Source: Streptomyces fulvoviolaceus (GTDB lineage Bacteria > Actinomycetota > Actinomycetes > Streptomycetales > Streptomycetaceae). Taken from it: DNA of 64,000 nt. Under the pieces are notes generated by a model that ran no database searches, was not told the origin of the DNA, and saw only the letters and a list, made by a program, of their open reading frames with translations. The stretch spans positions 1 to 64,000 of the forward strand of contig NZ_JOEY01000011.1 of NCBI RefSeq assembly GCF_000718165.1. The letters run 5' to 3'. The position numbers and the translations under genes were made by a program. Position 1 is the stretch's first letter; the number at the start of each line of letters is the position of its first letter. Below are positions 60,582 to 64,000 of the stretch, in pieces.

Positions 60582-62366
60582 TTGTCGACCGCCATCCTCA
60601 CCGGTCAGCCGGTCCCCGGATCGTCGATCGAGGGTGATCTGCGGGCCCTCGGATACGACGTACGGATCGCCTCCGACGCCTCCGACACCGAGACGCTGCT
60701 CGCCCAGGTCCCCGGCGACCAGCGGGCCGCCGTGGTCGACGCCCGCTTCGTGGGCCACCTGCACGCCCTGCGCCTCGGGCTCACCGACCCCCGCTTCCCG
60801 CTCGCCGCGATCCCGGGCGCTGTGACGGCCCAGCCGGCCGGCCGCCAGGCCCTGACGCGGGCGATGGCCCGGGAGAGCTCGGCGGGCAATGGAACGACGC
60901 TCGTGGACAGCCTCGCGGACCGCATAGTCACCGCGCTCGACACCGACGGCGCCGACGTCCACCGCCCCGAGCTCGGCAGCCTGGTCGCCGCGGTCCCCGC
61001 CGACCCGCAGGCCCGCAACGAGGCACGGCAGGCCGTGGCGAACGTCGACGACGAGGCCGTACGCCTGAAGTCGGCCGTGAAGTCCCGCGACGGCTTCTTC
61101 ACCACCTTCTGCATCAGCCCGTACTCCCGCTACATCGCGCGCTGGTGCGCCCGCCGGGGCCTGACCCCGAACCAGGTCACCACCGTCTCCCTGCTCACCG
61201 CGCTGATCGCGGCGGGCTGCGCGGCCACCGGTACCCGGGTCGGCTTCATCGCGGCGGGCGTCCTGCTGATCGCGTCCTTCGTCCTGGACTGCGTCGACGG
61301 CCAGATCGCCCGCTACTCCCTGCAGTACTCCACGCTCGGCGCCTGGCTCGACGCCACCTTCGACCGGGCCAAGGAGTACGCCTACTACGCGGGCCTCGCG
61401 CTCGGAGCGGCCCGCGGCGGCGACGACGTATGGGCGCTGGCGCTCGGCGCGATGGTCCTGCAGACCTGCCGGCACGTCGTCGACTTCTCCTTCAACGAGG
61501 CGAACCACGACGCCACCGCCAACACCAGCCCCACCGCCGCCCTCTCCGGCAAGCTCGACAGCGTCGGCTGGACGGTGTGGGTGCGGCGCATGATCGTGCT
61601 GCCGATCGGCGAGCGCTGGGCGATGATCGCGGTGCTCACGGCGGTCACGACTCCGCGTATCACCTTCTACGTCCTTCTCGTCGGCTGTGCCTTCGCGGCG
61701 ACGTACACCACGGCGGGCCGGGTGCTCCGGTCGCTGACGCGCAAGGCGCAGCGCACGGACCGGGCGGCGCAGGCGCTGGCGGATCTCGCGGACAACGGGC
61801 CGCTGGCCTCGCTCGTGGCGCGTGCCACCCGCGCCCGCCTGGGCACCCCGTTGCTGGTGGCGGCGGCCGGGACCGCCGTCCTCGCCGTGTCCCTCTTCTC
61901 CGGGGCGGCCTGGGCGCCCGTCGCGGGTGCCGTCGTCTACACGGTCACCGCCGGTCAGGCGCTGTACCGCCCCCTCAAGGGCGCCCTCGACTGGCTCGTC
62001 CCCCCGCTCTTCCGCGTCGCCGAATACGGCACCGTCCTGGTCCTGGCGGCCCAAGCGGACGTGAACGGAGCCCTTCCTGCGGCTTTCGGGCTGGTGGCGG
62101 CCGTCGCCTACCATCACTACGACACGGTGTACCGCATCCGCGGCAACGCCGGAGCGCCCCCGGCCTGGCTGGTGCGCGCCATCGGGGGGCACGAAGGGCG
62201 GACGCTGCTCGTCACCGTCCTGGCCGCCGCGCTCACCGCTTCGCAGTTCAAGGTCGCGCTCACGGTTCTCGCCGTGGCCGTCGCCCTGGTGGTGCTCGTC
62301 GAGAGCATCCGCTTCTGGGTGTCCTCCGGGGCACCCGCCGTACACGATGAAGGAGAACCCGCATGA
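60582..62366 (+). CDS. CDP-alcohol phosphatidyltransferase with N-terminal DUF5941-type region
   Basis: 594 aa from the TTG at 60582 (GGGAG upstream). Residues 1-165 are a soluble alpha/beta region without a recognisable catalytic motif. The CDP-alcohol phosphatidyltransferase signature is exact: D236-x2-D239-G-x2-A-R244-x8-G253-x3-D257-x3-D261, followed by about six to eight membrane helices to residue 590. It would transfer a phosphoalcohol from a CDP donor to a lipid or polyol. The stop overlaps the next ATG (ATGA). The 288-bp upstream gap has GATAGCCT as a possible -10 and the palindrome GCCCGT-GA-ACGGGC at 60431-60444. Acceptor and product unknown. Confidence 0.85.
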   Translation: MSTAILTGQPVPGSSIEGDLRALGYDVRIASDASDTETLLAQVPGDQRAAVVDARFVGHLHALRLGLTDPRFPLAAIPGAVTAQPAGRQALTRAMARESSAGNGTTLVDSLADRIVTALDTDGADVHRPELGSLVAAVPADPQARNEARQAVANVDDEAVRLKSAVKSRDGFFTTFCISPYSRYIARWCARRGLTPNQVTTVSLLTALIAAGCAATGTRVGFIAAGVLLIASFVLDCVDGQIARYSLQYSTLGAWLDATFDRAKEYAYYAGLALGAARGGDDVWALALGAMVLQTCRHVVDFSFNEANHDATANTSPTAALSGKLDSVGWTVWVRRMIVLPIGERWAMIAVLTAVTTPRITFYVLLVGCAFAATYTTAGRVLRSLTRKAQRTDRAAQALADLADNGPLASLVARATRARLGTPLLVAAAGTAVLAVSLFSGAAWAPVAGAVVYTVTAGQALYRPLKGALDWLVPPLFRVAEYGTVLVLAAQADVNGALPAAFGLVAAVAYHHYDTVYRIRGNAGAPPAWLVRAIGGHEGRTLLVTVLAAALTASQFKVALTVLAVAVALVVLVESIRFWVSSGAPAVHDEGEPA

Positions 62367-63115
62367 TCGGCCTCGTGCTCGCGGCCGGCGCCGGACGGCG
62401 TCTGCGCCCCTACACCGACAGCCTGCCCAAGGCGCTGGTGCCGGTGGGGCCCGCGGGTATAGAGGGCGAACCCACGGTTCTCGACCTGACGCTCGGCAAC
62501 TTCGCCGAGATCGGCCTGACCGAGGTCGCGATCATCGTCGGCTACCGCAAGGAAGCCGTGTACGAGCGCAAGGCGGCGCTGGAGGCGAAGTACGGCCTCA
62601 AGCTCACCCTCATCGACAACGACAAGGCCGAGGAGTGGAACAACGCCTACTCCCTCTGGTGCGGCCGTGACGCCCTCAAGGACGGCGTGATCCTCGCCAA
62701 CGGCGACACCGTCCACCCGGTCTCCGTCGAGAAGACGCTCCTCGCCGCCCGCGGCGAGGGCAAGCGGATCATCCTCGCCCTCGACACCGTGAAGTCCCTC
62801 GCGGACGAGGAGATGAAGGTCGTCGTGGACCCCGCCAAGGGCGTCCGGAAGATCACCAAGCTGATGGACCCGGCCGAGGCCACCGGCGAGTACATCGGTG
62901 TCACCCTCATCGAGGGCGACGCCGCCCCCGAACTGGCCGACGCGCTCAAGACGGTGTGGGAGACCGACCCGCAGCAGTTCTACGAGCACGGCTACCAGGA
63001 GCTCGTGAACCGCGGCTTCCAGATCGATGTGGCGCCGATCGGCGACGTCAAGTGGGTCGAGATCGACAACCACGACGATCTCGCCAAGGGACGGGAGATC
63101 GCGTGCCAGTACTGA
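62363..63115 (+). CDS. NTP-transferase family protein (phosphocholine cytidylyltransferase-like)
   Basis: 250 aa. Nucleotidyltransferase A fold: LAAGAGRRLRPYTDSLPKAL (5-24, NTP-binding loop and the conserved Lys) and later ANGDTVHP, with the metal-binding Asp. C-terminal part ends VKWVEIDNHDDLAKG, as in CTP:phosphocholine or inositol-phosphate cytidylyltransferases. It would form CDP-activated alcohol for the preceding transferase. Overlaps its neighbours on both sides (4 bp upstream, 13 bp downstream), so strict co-translation is expected. Confidence 0.88.
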   Translation: MIGLVLAAGAGRRLRPYTDSLPKALVPVGPAGIEGEPTVLDLTLGNFAEIGLTEVAIIVGYRKEAVYERKAALEAKYGLKLTLIDNDKAEEWNNAYSLWCGRDALKDGVILANGDTVHPVSVEKTLLAARGEGKRIILALDTVKSLADEEMKVVVDPAKGVRKITKLMDPAEATGEYIGVTLIEGDAAPELADALKTVWETDPQQFYEHGYQELVNRGFQIDVAPIGDVKWVEIDNHDDLAKGREIACQY

Positions 63116-64000
63116 CCCGGCTGATCCCCTCCCCGCTCGTCGTCGACATCCGCTCGGGTGCCATCGACGACCTGGCCTGCGTGCTCGCCGACGAGCGGAT
63201 CTCGCACTCCGGCAAGCTCGCGATCGCCGTCAGCGGCGGCTCGGGTGCGAAGCTGCGCGAGCGGCTCGAACCGACTCTCCCCGGCGCCACCTGGTACGAG
63301 GTCGGGGGCGGCACCCTCGACGACGCCGTACAGCTGGCCGGTGACATAAAGGCCGGCCACTACGACGCGGTCGTGGGCCTCGGCGGCGGCAAGATCATCG
63401 ACTGCGCCAAGTTCGCCGCGGCACGGGTCGGCCTCCCGCTGGTCGCCGTACCGACGAACCTCGCGCACGACGGCCTGTGTTCGCCGGTCGCGACCCTCGA
63501 CAACGACGCGGGCCGCGGCTCCTACGGCGTGCCCAACCCGATCGCCGTCGTCATCGACCTGGACGTCATCCGTGAGGCCCCGGTGCGCTTCGTGCGCGCG
63601 GGCATCGGCGACGCGATCTCCAACATCTCCGCGATCGCGGACTGGGAACTCGCCAACCGCGTCAAGGGCGAGAAGATCGACGGCCTCGCCGCCGCGATCG
63701 CCCGGCAGGCGGGGGAGGCGGTGCTCCGGCACCCGGGCGGCATCGGGGACACCGACTTCCTCCAGGTGCTCGCCGAGGCGCTCGTCCTCAGCGGTATCGC
63801 CATGTCGGTGTCGGGTGACTCCCGACCCTCCTCCGGCGCCTGCCACGAGATCAACCACGCCTTCGACCTGCTCTTCCCCAAGCGCGCCGCCGCCCACGGA
63901 GAGCAGTGCGGACTGGGTGCGGCCTTCGCGATGTACCTGCGGGGCGCGCACGAGGAGTCGGCGTACATGGCCGAGGTGCTGCGCCGGCACGGGCTGCCGG
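63103..64000 (+). CDS. sn-glycerol-1-phosphate dehydrogenase-like protein, N-terminal 299 residues
   Basis: Starts at GTG 63103 (GGGAG upstream) inside the end of the cytidylyltransferase gene and runs off the right edge. It is of the AraM/EgsA type: nucleotide-binding GLGGGKIID (92-100), NLAHDG, metal ligands predicted at Asp170 (GIGDAI), His248 (SGACHEINHAFD) and His265 (AAHGEQCG). Such enzymes reduce dihydroxyacetone phosphate to glycerol-1-phosphate, the archaeal stereoisomer; a few bacterial members exist. In context it may supply the alcohol phosphate for a CDP-activated intermediate. Other iron-containing dehydrogenases of this fold are the main alternative. Confidence 0.8.
   Translation, partial: MPVLTRLIPSPLVVDIRSGAIDDLACVLADERISHSGKLAIAVSGGSGAKLRERLEPTLPGATWYEVGGGTLDDAVQLAGDIKAGHYDAVVGLGGGKIIDCAKFAAARVGLPLVAVPTNLAHDGLCSPVATLDNDAGRGSYGVPNPIAVVIDLDVIREAPVRFVRAGIGDAISNISAIADWELANRVKGEKIDGLAAAIARQAGEAVLRHPGGIGDTDFLQVLAEALVLSGIAMSVSGDSRPSSGACHEINHAFDLLFPKRAAAHGEQCGLGAAFAMYLRGAHEESAYMAEVLRRHGLP

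Overview
The window is chromosomal DNA of a Streptomyces (about 70% GC, strong GC bias at third codon positions, GTG/TTG starts, many leaderless-looking genes, a WhiB-like protein, an SsgA-like protein and a two-domain laccase). From memory the gene order follows the Streptomyces coelicolor SCO6703-SCO6755 stretch (pcaI/pcaV, small laccase, ssgD, SCO6745, idi). I see no tRNA, rRNA, CRISPR array, IS element or prophage.

Layout. 0-0.8 kb: start of pcaI and divergent pcaV, for protocatechuate catabolism. 0.8-4.6 kb: a DUF3048 lipoprotein, a stand-alone ATP-dependent DNA ligase, a VOC protein and a stand-alone LigD-type polymerase. 4.6-10.5 kb: two large secreted proteins on the minus strand (cupredoxin + three Ig-like repeats + 3-keto-glycoside hydrolase; ThuA + PQQ sugar dehydrogenase), divergent from a small laccase. 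11-13.5 kb: LacI regulator, VOC, WhiB-like protein. 13.5-17.9 kb: acyl-ACP desaturase behind an unusual operator array, DDAH and an ABC-F ATPase with a long leader. 17.9-24.6 kb: GPP34 protein, a PEP-mutase-family gene broken by a short repeat, ssgD, secreted BNR protein, endonuclease V and small genes.

24.7-30.4 kb is a beta-oxidation operon (alpha-methylacyl-CoA racemase, acyl-CoA dehydrogenase, thiolase, FadB) with overlapping or close-set genes. 30.8-37.7 kb holds a benzoylformate-decarboxylase-like enzyme, an IclR regulator, a ribose-type ABC importer and a divergent SDR dehydrogenase. 37.7-39.9 kb has a MerR regulator divergent from a translationally coupled macro-domain / PfkB-kinase pair. 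40-44.9 kb encodes three secreted peptidases (M1, S15, M14). 45-52.9 kb has a BCCT transporter, an amino-acid oxidase, a hypothetical protein, a second ABC-F and Tex. 53-57.5 kb contains an LPFR small protein, an SCO6745-family protein behind a perfect palindrome, two DJ-1/PfpI proteins, a crotonase homologue lacking both catalytic Glu residues, and an anti-sigma-like ATPase. 57.5-64 kb: idi, a CDF metal exporter, galE, then an overlapping three-gene unit (CDP-alcohol phosphatidyltransferase, cytidylyltransferase-like protein, glycerol-1-phosphate-dehydrogenase-like protein) running off the right edge.

Most promising leads: the right-edge CDP-alcohol / glycerol-1-phosphate module; the macro-domain + kinase pair; the extracellular sugar-oxidation / cupredoxin / laccase locus; the repeat-generated frameshift in the PEP-mutase gene; and the 15-bp-periodic operator array before the desaturase.
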